This document shows, in pieces, positions 13,153-23,930 of a stretch of DNA of 64,000 nucleotides (the stretch's first letter is position 1; the number at the start of each line of letters is the position of its first letter). Origin of the DNA: Cercis canadensis (Eukaryota > Streptophyta > Magnoliopsida > Fabales > Fabaceae). The notes under the pieces were generated by a model. That model was not told the DNA's origin and searched no databases. It was given only the letters and a program-made list of their open reading frames with translations. The translations under genes were made by a program, and so were the position numbers. The DNA is taken from the NCBI GenBank assembly GCA_003255065.1, contig QAOA01007460.1, positions 62,001-126,000 on the forward strand. The letters run 5' to 3'.

Positions 13153-14001
13153 TAGGGATGGCAATTTGCCCCAGACCCAATGGGGCCCCGGTTTTTTTAC
13201 CCGTTCGGGTATGGGTATGGGGCAGAAAAATGGGTATGGGGATGGGGATGGGTAATTTTATGGGTAATTTGATAGGGGCGGGTCTGGGGATGGGGAAGCC
13301 CTGCCCCACCCCGCCCCGCCCCGCACTGTATATAAATAATATATATATATATATATATATAATACATTACATAAATTTTTTTAAAAAAATTTCTTCACAA
13401 AACGGCGTCATTATGGCCTAAGGTTTTCCCACACTAAATCACCAACACACTGACCTGACCCTTCCTCCCTCAGTCCCTCGACCTTGAGTTCTATTTTCCC
13501 CAAACCTAAATTTTTTTTCTTTTTTTTTTTTTTGTGGTTTTGTAGAATATGGAGAGTGGTTCAACTTCAACCAACATTAGAACTTCATAAATTGTACTTA
13601 TTTTAATTGCTTGGAGCCTTTTGTACTTATTATGATTTCTTATTGACTTTTATAATTGTTTAAGAACAATTTTTATAATTTTGTTTGAATATTATTTATG
13701 TTATTGTTGTTGCTTGAGGATATCTTGAATTATTTGAGCATTATTTATATTATCTTGTTCGATTAAACTTAAATTTTAATTAGAAATCGTGATCAATAGA
13801 TTAAACTTGTAAATTGTGTATATTTAAAAAAAGTATGGTTGTATGGGTAAATGGGGCGGGGCATGGGGCAGATGGGGATTTAGTGGGGCGGGGATGGGGA
13901 TGCTGAAAAATCCCCGCCGGGGATGGGGCATCCCCATGCCCTTCGGGGATGGGGACGGGGACTGCTTGCCCCGCCCCATCCCCGCCCCGTTGCCATCCCT
14001 A
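13153..14001. mobile_element. hAT-type MITE, 849 bp
   Basis: Starts TAGGGATGGCAATTTGCCCC and ends TTGCCATCCCTA, a perfect 12-bp TIR. It is flanked by a perfect 8-bp target duplication TTTAGAAG (13145-13152 and 14002-14009), the hAT signature. Subterminal sequence is GGGGATGGG/CCCCGCCCC-rich at both ends (13195-13325, 13850-13995). It contains a TA run at about 13340-13362. There is no transposase. It inserted into Pack-MULE 1. Confidence 0.9.
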
Positions 14002-14067
14002 TTTAGAAGGAGGTTAGGGAAGATATCTTGGTTCAGAGAGAATTTGAAAGCTGAATAGAAGAAGAAA

Positions 14068-14315
14068 ACTACTCGTTTTGGGCCACGCAATAATGAGGAG
14101 TTCACATAGGCTTTCTACGTGGCATTTAATAGTGCCACATCACTTTTTAATAGCCACATCAATATTTTTGTCAGTGAAGTTAACGGCAATTAGATGGGGA
14201 GATTTGATTGAAGCGAAATTCTTAATTGAGGGACTATATTGAAAAGGTATTGCACTGATTGACTATTTTGAGAACGCCCAAATAAATGATGAATAAAAGT
14301 GAGATTTTTGTCTTC
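14068..14315. repeat. Right TIR of Pack-MULE 1
   Basis: Inverted partner of 9879-10118; ends GAGATTTTTGTCTTC. Confidence 0.75.
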
Positions 14316-14406
14316 ATTGAATTGGTAAAGGACATTTTCCAGAAGTGGGAAGAAAATTCAAGATAAGGCCCATCTACATATTTGTTGGACATCTATATTT
14401 TTTATA

Positions 14407-14452
<46 letters not shown>

Positions 14453-15109
14453 GGAGTTTTACCCGCGTTGACAAATTTTTACAAATTGACACTTTGACGC
14501 ACCCGCACCCCCAATATGTAATCTAGATCACATCATTTGTAACTTTTTTAAGAAAAAATAAAATCAGATTTTGGTTTTAAACAAGTAACTTTTTTTAAAA
14601 TAAAAGACAAATAAAAAAAAAAGTTACTACAAAATTTTGGAAAAACCTACAACTTTTTGTTAACTTTTGTTTTTTTTAAGAAAATCATAAATCATGCTGG
14701 TATGCATTCTTTTTCTAAGGAAAATTCTGAATAACTAGAATTTTGTTATTAAAATTTCTATCAAAATGATATGGATTTATAATTACTATTGGATAAATAT
14801 TTGCTCCTTAAATGTTTCATCTCTAATACCTACATTTGAATTTTAGCAAAATTGTCATACATTACTCTCTATCTAAATAGCATTACTCTTTCCCTAAGAC
14901 ACATTGTAATCAATCCCTAAAGACATTACCTTCTTTTTCCTCCTTTCAATTCCAATTTCAATACGCGATTTTCTGGAACCTACTAATCCTAAATTATCAT
15001 TTTTGATATTAGAGTTTTTTTTTCCTTTTATGTGAACGTTCTATTTTTATTTTTTTTTCCTTAAAGAAGGCTATTTTCTAATTCCAAGAATACCTTTGAG
15101 AAGCAAACA
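14316..15109. other. AT-rich sequence with a TA microsatellite
   Basis: A (TA)n tract fills 14410-14457. The rest shows no gene or recognisable element. Confidence 0.6.
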
Positions 15110-15285
15110 ACTTGTAGCTGAGCGAGACTAAGGTCATCCTCAGGACTTGTAGGTTTTGTATTCGAATCCAAAGTTGTTGCTAAAAGTACCAAAAAAAAGA
15201 GTAGCTTTGAGAAGCAAAGCTCTGAAATTACTTGTGCTGTAAAGGGAGACTCCTGTCCATTAAAAAAAAGTATATAAAAAAAGAT
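15110..15285 (+). mobile_element. tRNA-derived SINE-like unit
   Basis: TAGCTGAGCGAG at 15114-15125 resembles a pol III A box and TTCGAATCC at 15161-15169 the B-box core, at tRNA-like spacing. An A-rich tail begins near 15265. Target duplications were not found, so the extent is approximate. Confidence 0.4.
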
Positions 15286-16019
15286 GAGTTTTACACAATC
15301 ATTAGACCACGTGCTACCTATTTCTTTATTTATTTTTTCGGTACTCAAGCCTTGAGGACAACCTTAGTACTACTTTGCCACAAAATGTTTGATACTTGCT
15401 ATCATATATGAAAAAAAAAATTGTTAAATTGATTTATTGCTAGTAAAAAATCTTTAATTACATTGGTAATGTGACATTTTTTATTGAGTAAAATACAATT
15501 TTGGTTCTTGAAAATTTATCATGTTTCTACTTCAGTCCTTAATTTATTTCTGGTGCCACTTCATTCCTCGAAATATTCATCCATTAGTTAATTTAGTCAT
15601 CTGCCTAGCCTAGTTAACCGAGGTAGAATGGAAAAGTCTAGGTGGCCCGTTAAGTTGTTACATGATCGTTAGTGTCCACGTGGTAGGTGACTTGGCACCT
15701 GACGTGGTCAAAACGGCATCGTGCTGTGGAGAAGAAAATAGATGGAAACCCACTGTTCAACCCATCATCCCTGGAGTTTCAAACTCTCATTCCCTCTATT
15801 TCTTATGCTTATACATCTCGACCGCCGAATCTAAATCTACCTCCAATGTCGATCAAAACGAACCCGCCCTAGATTCTGAACCCATTTCTTCCAATCAATA
15901 GCCTGAACCCGAGACCTAGAAGAGGTAAAACATAAGAACACAATGCAAATCAGAGAAACCCACGAGGTGAGCCTCAAAACCCAAAAAAAAAATTGAGGAT
16001 ATTGTCTGCAGAATGATGG

Positions 16020-16151
16020 TGATGAGCTGCCGAGGCTCCTCAAATTAATTAAGTTTTAGGTCGGTTACCTAGCTTTTTGCAGCATAGGATAGCCCTAAGT
16101 CGAACCTAAGGATTGTTCTATTTAGTGAATCATATTGAAAAGCATGTAAAC
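16020..16151 (-). repeat. LTR-B fragment ending at an N
   Basis: Starts TGATGAGCTGCCGAGGCTCC and runs, inverted, along the right end of solo LTR-B (43418 back to about 43288) with few mismatches. The match stops exactly at the single N at 16152. The remaining ~1.3 kb of that LTR is absent and no 5-bp target duplication is found, so the N probably hides missing sequence. Confidence 0.75.
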
Positions 16152-16183
16152 NCCTCACACGATCTCTTCTCTTTCCTACACAG

Positions 16184-16600
16184 CGGCCACTGATGCTTTA
16201 GTGGTTCTTGCAGCCTTGGCCGAGAGTGTTGAGGGAGCATGTGCTATTTTACAAGCCTTGTTTTTGTCGTTAATCATTGGGATTTTGGAATCTTCAACAT
16301 CTTGTTCGGGGAAATAGCAATGTGTTTCAATTTTGCAATCACTGTGCGTGAATGTTGGTGCAGAGATGGTGGATGTTCTAGCTGAGTACCCTTCCCTCAT
16401 GCCTTCGCTTTACTCAATTGTCACCGATGGTACTTCTCATGCAACCAAGAAAGCACGTTCCCTCATCAAATTCTACTTGATTTCAACTAAGCTACGAGTT
16501 ATGGATTCATGGGTTAATCAGTTGCACAAGAACAATCCTTTCATGTTTGGTGATTTTTCACTTAAAAGCTTTTCTCCATTTTGGCTTTCTCTATAAATAC
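16184..16600 (+). pseudogene. ARM-repeat (U-box protein-like) gene 3' fragment
   Basis: A pyrimidine tract and CAG acceptor (TTCCTACACAG, to 16183) precede an exon reading ATDALVVLAALAESVEGACA, then after a stop SILQSLCVNVGAEMVDVLAE and PSLMPSLYSIVTDGTSHATK-KARSLIKF. This is the C-terminal end of a plant armadillo-repeat protein of the U-box (PUB) type; U-box ubiquitin ligases use these repeats to bind targets. An in-frame TAG lies at 16315-16317. The U-box and most repeats are absent, and the frame runs past the usual end. It lies between Pack-MULE TIRs, so it is captured and non-functional. The match to U-box rather than other ARM proteins is from memory and less certain. Confidence 0.7.
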
Positions 16601-16630
16601 TCTTGATTGTGAAGCCGTGACCGTGAGTGG

Positions 16631-17485
16631 TAGGGGTGTTCATCGATCGGATTTGGTCAGTTTTCAAGGAAAACGTCACCCGACCGATGGTCATCGGGTG
16701 GAGAAAACAGCCACCTGCCACTAACCAACTGATGGAATCGAGACATATTGGTTTGTGCGGGTTTGGTTTCAGGCAATTGGTTTGAGCAGTTGATGTTTCA
16801 TGGTAGATGCAAGCGGTTTGAAGTGGAGGAGGCTGATTCCACCATTTTTGTGGGCCGTTTGAGTTAGTGAAAAAATAGCAGTATAGAGAGATGAAAGAGG
16901 AGAAGAGAAGTGGAAGAGACGAAGAATTGTTGAAACTTTGAAGCTGAAACTGCATGATGAGAAAGAATGAGGATCTTACTAGAGACCTTGGGGGAGAGAG
17001 AGAGAGGGGGGAAGACAAGTGGGAGAAGCAGGAAGTCCGTGGGCCTACAAATGAAATTTTGTGTGGAAAGATTTGTCAATTTGACTTTAGGCCCTAGCTT
17101 TTCATGTCAAGTAAGGTTGAAATTTAAAAAGCAAAGTGAAGAGAGAGAAAAGTATGGCTATAGGTCTATGAAGAGAGAGAACGGAATTGATAGAGGAGAG
17201 AAGCAAAGATGATAAAAAAACAAGAGTAGAAGAGTAATTTTCTTACACACGTTTTCACTTTTCACATGTGAAAATGTGCAACAAATATCAAAACAAGTGA
17301 AGCATTTAATGTATTCGGTTTATTTCGGTTTTTCTTACCTAAAATCGAACCGATCAGTCCAAGCCGAAATCTTAAATCTTAGTCATCTGATTCTGTTCGC
17401 CTTTTATCTATAACCGTTAGATTGGCATCAAATTGGTCTGGTTCGGTCGGGTTGTTATGGGTTAGTCGGGTTATGTACACTCCTA
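16631..17485. mobile_element. hAT-type MITE, 855 bp, inside Pack-MULE 2
   Basis: Ends TAGGGGTGTTCATCG and (reversed) TAGGAGTGTACATAA. Flanked by GTGAGTGG (16623-16630) and GTGAGCGG (17486-17493), seven of eight matching. Subterminal CGGTT/AACCG-type motifs lie at both ends. It has no transposase. Confidence 0.75.
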
Positions 17486-17923
17486 GTGAGCGGTGAAGGA
17501 GAGGGAGGGTCTTTAAGCTAAGCCATTGTCCGCCAACAGTGAGAAACTGAGCTGAGCCTGAGGGAGGTAGGTGTGTGGCTGCAGTTGCGTGCATGAGGGA
17601 GGAAACTCAAACGGTATCGTATTTGGTCTATTAAGTGCCTTTTTTTTTTTTCTTATTTTCTTCCTCATGGCACTAAAATGATGCCATTTTGACCACGTCA
17701 CATACCAAGTCACCTACCACATGGACACTAATGGCCACATAACCACTTAATGGTCCACTTGGACTTTTCCATCCTACCTAGGTTAATTGGGCTAGACGGA
17801 GGACTAAATTGGCTAACGGATGAATATTACAAGGATTAAACTGACACAAAAAATGAATTAGGGACTGAAGTGACTGGGTGATAATTTTTCAAGGACCAAA
17901 ATGGTATTTTACTCTTTTTTATT

Positions 17924-19800
17924 TAGTGATAATGTATAGATTTTTACATTAACAATAGATAAAATTTAAACTCAGTATGAGCTTGAACAATGCAGCTTTT
18001 TTCGTCCTTTTCTTGCCTATTGGCTACGAGAGCTAAGATTCCTTCTTTATTTCCTTATGTTTGGACATATTCGTGGTGTATCTCCAAGGTCAAGCACATT
18101 GCTTTCAGTGGTTCAATTTCATATTTATTTATTTCGCATAAAATTAACGGCATACGGGGTATCCTTATAAACTAAATTTTTGTTTTGTTTTTTAATCAAT
18201 TCATGGTAACGTATGGAATATCTATCTATACTTTTTTTCTTACAGGAAGAAATCATCTTCATCCCAATGTACTTTAGTTGCCTTTGCCGTTTGCCAGAAA
18301 ATGAACAAATGTCCCTTTTCTTTTCTTTTTATTTGTATAATAATTAGATTCTTTAATTTAGATTCTAAATGTTGTAAGAGTAAAACAAAAACCAAAGTCT
18401 ATTTGGTTTCTATTCTCCATTCTATCTTCTTGAGGACACACTAAATAAGGTGACTTTGAAGCCTCTGAAGTGTGAACCTTTGGATCAAAAGGCTGCAAGT
18501 GCAAGAGGTAAAGCATGTTTTAATTTTTCTTGCCAATTATTTATATTTGATGCTTATTTTTTATAGTGATTTATTGAAATTTGAAGAAAGGAAAGAAAAG
18601 AAATTCAGTTGCCTGAACTTTGCTTCCCCCTCTCCTCCCCTATTCTTCTATAAGGTGATAAAATTCACTTGAATTTGGGTAAAGGCTTAGAATTCACTAT
18701 GAATTTGTGTTTCATTTCTTCGTCACATAATTTTCTAGGCAGACAACAAATCTTCAGCACAATTGGATAGGTCTTTTGCACTTTTCATTTTGATTTACAT
18801 AAAAAAAAATTATAAATAGGTTTTTGTAAATTTAGAAGTTACATGTTCATATAAATTATCCTAGGACCACTATAGTTTATCTTCTTCTTTTTTTTTTNTT
18901 TTTTTTTTGAAGAATTGGGCTATGTAAAGCTTGAAAGAGTTTAATATGAAAGAAGTAGTAGTTTATGCTCAAAGAGAAATAAAACTTACTATTGTCTTTC
19001 TTTTCCTTCTTCCTGACGTTGAAGCTATTTTTGGGAGTTGGATTGGAACGGAAAAAGAAAGGAAACATATGAGGGAAGAGAAGAATGGAAAAGAGGGACT
19101 GAGAAAAAATTTTCTCTCCCTTGTTTAGATAAATAAGGAGAAAGAAGAGGGAGGGAAAACATTCTTTCCGAAATCCTTATTTGTGAAAATTAGTTCCAAG
19201 CATTTATTTATTTTCCACTTGTTAAGAAAACTGTCAAACAAGGGAAATGTTTGGGCTAAATTCCTTATTTTCTCTTCTTCCCCTCCCATTCAAGACTCCA
19301 AACATAGCTTAACATGTTCTTGAGAATACATAATCCTCCATTTGCAGGGGGATAAAATTGAATAAAGAATTGTGAGAGCAATATTATCAAAATGAATCTA
19401 GACATAATATATAACACACATTTTCATAAAATATTGTAACAATTATATGTATATCATATTTAGATTCATTTTTGTTTATTTTCTTTATCTTTAACATTCT
19501 TTCCCTTCTCATTTACTTTTCAAATGGAACGTTAGAGTTAACAAGAGACACATAATAGAATTGAAGACAAATAAGAGGTTATCAATAGATCTTGGAAGTT
19601 TATGCTAAATACATAAATAAATTAGTGGTAATATTAATGCAAAAGCTATGCATATAGTTAGTTTATTTATTTATTTATTTATTTATTAAGCTTTGATTTT
19701 TGGGATCAATTCGCTTTCCCATTCAATAATTTGAATTTCAGAAAGATCGCCTATAAATAATCCTTCTATAAGCAACTAACCAATAATAGTTTCTCTCTCT
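17924..19800. other. Intergenic, nothing recognised
   Basis: AT-rich sequence with an N at 18898 in a T-run and a (TTTA)n tract at about 19658-19687. Purine- and pyrimidine-rich stretches at 18930-19330 look like decayed repeats. No gene seen. Confidence 0.5.
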
Positions 19801-20255
19801 CTCTCTATATATATATATAGGATCTGTGATACTCGACACTGGTATAAGATTTATTACACTTACCCAATTGAATAACTCTTTATATAATAAGTTTTCATGA
19901 ATCCAACTGTGAATCATATGTAATTATATGTAAATCTACATACAAAATTTTAGAAAAAACTTGAAATCCACGAGTATTTAAATAATCAAAGATTTGATAG
20001 TGGCTTATATTTTCACTCAAAAGCAANCTCTCTATATATATATATATAGGATCTGTGATACTCGACACTGGTATAAGATTTATTACACTTACCCAATTGA
20101 ATAACTCTTTATATAATAAGTTTTCATGAATTTAACTGTGAGTCATATGTAATTATATGTAAATCTACATACAAAATTTTAGAAAACACTTGAAATCTGC
20201 GAGTACTTAAATAATCAAAGATTTGATAGTGGCTTATATTTTCACTCAAAAGCAA
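19801..20255. repeat. 226-bp duplication split by one N
   Basis: 19801-20026 and 20028-20255 are near-identical (about seven substitutions and a 2-bp TA length change), with a single N at 20027 between. This looks like two alleles left side by side by the assembler. Confidence 0.8.
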
Positions 20256-20366
20256 ATACTATGTTAATATAAAATGAATCGATCAAGTAAAAAATCACTC
20301 TTAAAAATAACTTGAATAAATTGAATCGATCAAGTAGTTATTGTGTATACTTGTATTTTTTAAAGT

Positions 20367-20378
20367 TTATATATAACA
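20367..20378 (+). promoter_or_regulatory. Possible TATA box of the transporter gene
   Basis: TTTATATATAAC about 205 bp upstream of the ATG at 20584, at a plausible distance for a plant core promoter with a 5' UTR. A T-rich tract precedes the ATG (20551-20564). Weak evidence in AT-rich DNA. Confidence 0.3.
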
Positions 20379-20583
20379 CACAAATTGAATATGTGAAATG
20401 AATTTGTAATATTAACTTTTAAATAGAATGCACCATAATCTAATTTTAATAATTTAAAATTTTGACCAAGAAGATATATTGGATTTCTGAATTTTAATTT
20501 GACAATTTAAAAATAATTGGTAATTAAACTTTTCCTCTATGATCTGACTCTTTTTTTTTTTTTTCCCACATCACGTCACTAGA

Positions 20584-22908
20584 ATGGAAGAAAAAGGCAA
20601 TTCAACCGCAGAGGGCAATCCCGTCACTCCACAAATAAAGCTAAAATCATTCTCGAGCTTTCGCAATTATTCCCAAGCCCTCTTGCACACACCGTTTCGT
20701 TTAGCGGATCGGGTCACGGGCCGATCCATGGATGAAACGGAGCTGGGGGAAATGAAGGGTCGGAGCCAGCACGATATGAAGAAAACACTGTCGTGGTGGG
20801 ACCTTATATGGTTTGGAATCGGTGGCCTTGTCGGCGCCGGCATCTTTGTGTTGACGGGGTTAGAAGCGAAGATACATGCGGGTCCCGCAGTTGTTTTGTC
20901 GTATGTTATATCTGGCATCTCAGCCATGTTCTCTGTCTTATGCTACACTGAGTTTGCCGTCGAGATCCCAGTGGCGGGTATGTAATTTTACTGTTTTCCG
21001 TGCCGTCTTTTATAATTTATTCTTTCTATGAACTCAGCCGTCTATCTAGTTGCATCTTGCATGGCTGTTACTTATTGTATATCTGATATCTAGGTTGTCA
21101 ATGAGTAAAGCTAAGCCAAGCATATATAGCTGTTTTAGGTTGTAATTGTATATTCACTACTTCTCTCATTCATTGAATGATGAATCACTACAAGTGACCG
21201 AGATATATGATTTAAAAAACGAAAAATTCAATATTTAAAAATTCTATTTAGAATGATTGAAAAAGTTTTTTTGGTTAAAGGTGTTTTTAATCAACTTTTA
21301 CATATTAAAATTAAGTCTTTCTTAAACAACTTTTTTCTTTTGTAATTCACGAACCAGGGTCTAACTCTAATATTTGAATGAAGCTAAACATACTAAATCT
21401 GAGATAAATCATTCCTACTCTATGGGTCTCGCTGTCGAAGCTCCCACATATGTAATTTTATATGGTGGAGCACTTTGAGACCCTCATTTTGTTAATAAGA
21501 GATCTCAAACACAAAACTCTCTTCTTGCGATGAGAGTCTGATGACCAACTGATATACAATCTAGTTGGCAAAAACAACTTTAAAGGTGCATCTCCACATT
21601 AGTTTGGTGCATTCAGGAAAAAAAAATGTCAAGTACTAACCCTAGAATTGAAAAAGTTATTTACACTTGTATCTTTTGTATAACAAATATTTTTACCGTA
21701 AAACATTAAAACATTAATGCACTTGTAAAAACATTTAATTTACATTTTATAGTTATTTTTGGCATGAATTTATTAAAATTTTATCAATTTAAAATGTGGT
21801 TTCTCTTGTGCTTCCTTGTATATGATGCTTAGGTCTATTTTATAATCTTTGTGTGCTACATCGATATAGTCAAAGTTGGTTATATAATCAAAGCAATAAT
21901 ACTCTATAGTTAAAGTCATATATTCTCTTACTTTCATATGGGCATGGTATGCCTTCCAAATATAGTAGAATTGTCTTAAAAATATAATTAAAAAATTATT
22001 GTTTGGGTCATAAAATTTAGAAAAAAGAAAAGATCATTAGTTCCTTATATATATTAATTCCAATTTGATTCCTCCAACATTGTTTATGTGAACAATGAAC
22101 TACCTGTTTTATTCCTTGACAATTGGGGGTTGTAAGTGGGTATCCTTAGTTTCTCCTTCCCTCAAAACTATGTAGGTATATGTGATTATCTTTCACCTAA
22201 TATGTGGTTATTGCCCATACTATGCCACGGTTTATTTCTTTACATGGAAGAACAATTTTTGCACAAACAATGATCATCACAAATGAGATGATGACTTCAA
22301 AGGAGCAAGATTGAGTCCAAGTGGATGTAAATTTATCCTAGCATAAGTGGTTATCCTTCTAACCTATGTGGCTATCTTTTGGTATTTCTCTCTCCTCAAC
22401 TATTTGATTATCCTTTTGACTCCATGGTTATCCTTCTTTCAATATGTGATTAATGTATTAAAAAACTTAATAGTTTGTTTTTACAAATTTTATAATCCAA
22501 ACAATAATTCTCTCAATATTTTTTTTTTAGGAGCCGAACAGAAACAAAAACTACATTACAAGAGCTCTAGGCAGAGCAACCCCACTAATTAACATCTTCT
22601 CTAAACAACTCACGTAGACAAGGGAGAGGTTCCATGACCTGCATAACTTTGAGATCACCCTCATGAACCTCTCTTGCTAAAGCATCCGCACATTGATTGC
22701 TTTCCCTAAATGCATGAGAAGTAACCAATTCCCCATCCTGATCCAGCATATCTTTGATTTCTTATGTATAAATCAAGTAATCAATAAAAGAATCAAATAT
22801 ATTAAACATGTAAAATATTTGACCTTTTCTTATAGCATTGATGATCTACGGTTGCTGTCCCAAGGGAAGAATTCTTGTCTTGTTTGCTATTTTGCTTTCT
22901 CTTATTTT

Positions 22909-22960
<52 letters not shown>

Positions 22961-23888
22961 TATAAAATAGGGAATTTCTCACAAAAAAAAATTCGTGAGA
23001 AAACACACAAAAAATCCAGGACAAACCATGTTCTCACTAACTTTCTCATAGATTTTGGGGTGAGAGAAAAACCCTCATAACAAATAGTATTCTCACCGAT
23101 TTTTTTCGTCCGCGAGAACTTTCTCCTGATTATGTCCCTGAGAAACTCGAAGAAATATTTGTGATAAAATTTGGTTTAGGCATGAGAATTTTTCCGTGAT
23201 GTTCTCATGGATTTTGTCCTCAAGAAAATTCTTGCGGACAAAATCTCTGAGAAAATTCGAGAGAATTCATTTTTCCTTTTTAAAAATAAATATAATGATC
23301 AAATAGAAATTAAGATATAAAAAAATTAAGAAATTTTTTATTGAAAATAAAATATTACAGTGTAATAAACAATGACATATACAATAATATTTCAAATCTC
23401 AACGGTGTCGTCATCATCATTGTCATCAGCATCAGGGCATCACCATCTAGAGCCAAGAGAGAGGCAGGTGGAACAGCAGCAACCAGCATCTGGGCAAACA
23501 TGGCTGCAAGTCTCTCAGGACCTTGTCCTAGTTGCGAGAGCTGTGCAACTAATTGCTCCACGCCTAACAGCTGTTGCAACTAGTGTTCATGATGCTCCAA
23601 TCTCTGTCTTAGGGCCATCACCTGGTTATTGAGCGTCGAGTGGCGTGGATCCTATGTGGGATGTGGTGGCCAAGTCGATGGAGCCAAGTCCACCACGGCA
23701 GCCTCTGACCCTATCCCATAGATTTGCCCCTTCTTGTTCTTCCTGCCAACAACATTTAGCCACAGGCTGGTGTCATCAACAAAAGAAGAACATGATTGAT
23801 TAGTCCGTGACCTCAGCTCCTCAAAATATTTATGCATGGGTAAGATCAAAATTAGTGAGACTTTATTAGTTAAAAAAAAAAAAAAANA

Positions 23889-23930
<42 letters not shown>

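Larger units (their letters stand above)
15486..17914. mobile_element. Pack-MULE carrying an ARM-repeat gene fragment
   Basis: TIRs of about 230 bp: 15486-15720 begins GAGTAAAATACAATTTTGGT and is inverted at 17685-17914, which begins GAGTAAAATACCATTTTGGT on the other strand. A perfect 9-bp target duplication TTTTTTATT flanks it (15477-15485 and 17915-17923), the length made by Mutator-like transposases. It has no transposase. The cargo is the 3' part of an ARM-repeat gene with its splice acceptor. Later insertions inside it are an LTR-B fragment (16020-16151) and a hAT MITE (16631-17485). Confidence 0.87.

Noticed and set aside
13050..13421. Gly/Met-rich and Pro-rich frames on both strands
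   Set aside because: They fall on the GGGGATGGG-type subterminal repeats of the hAT MITE at 13153-14001.
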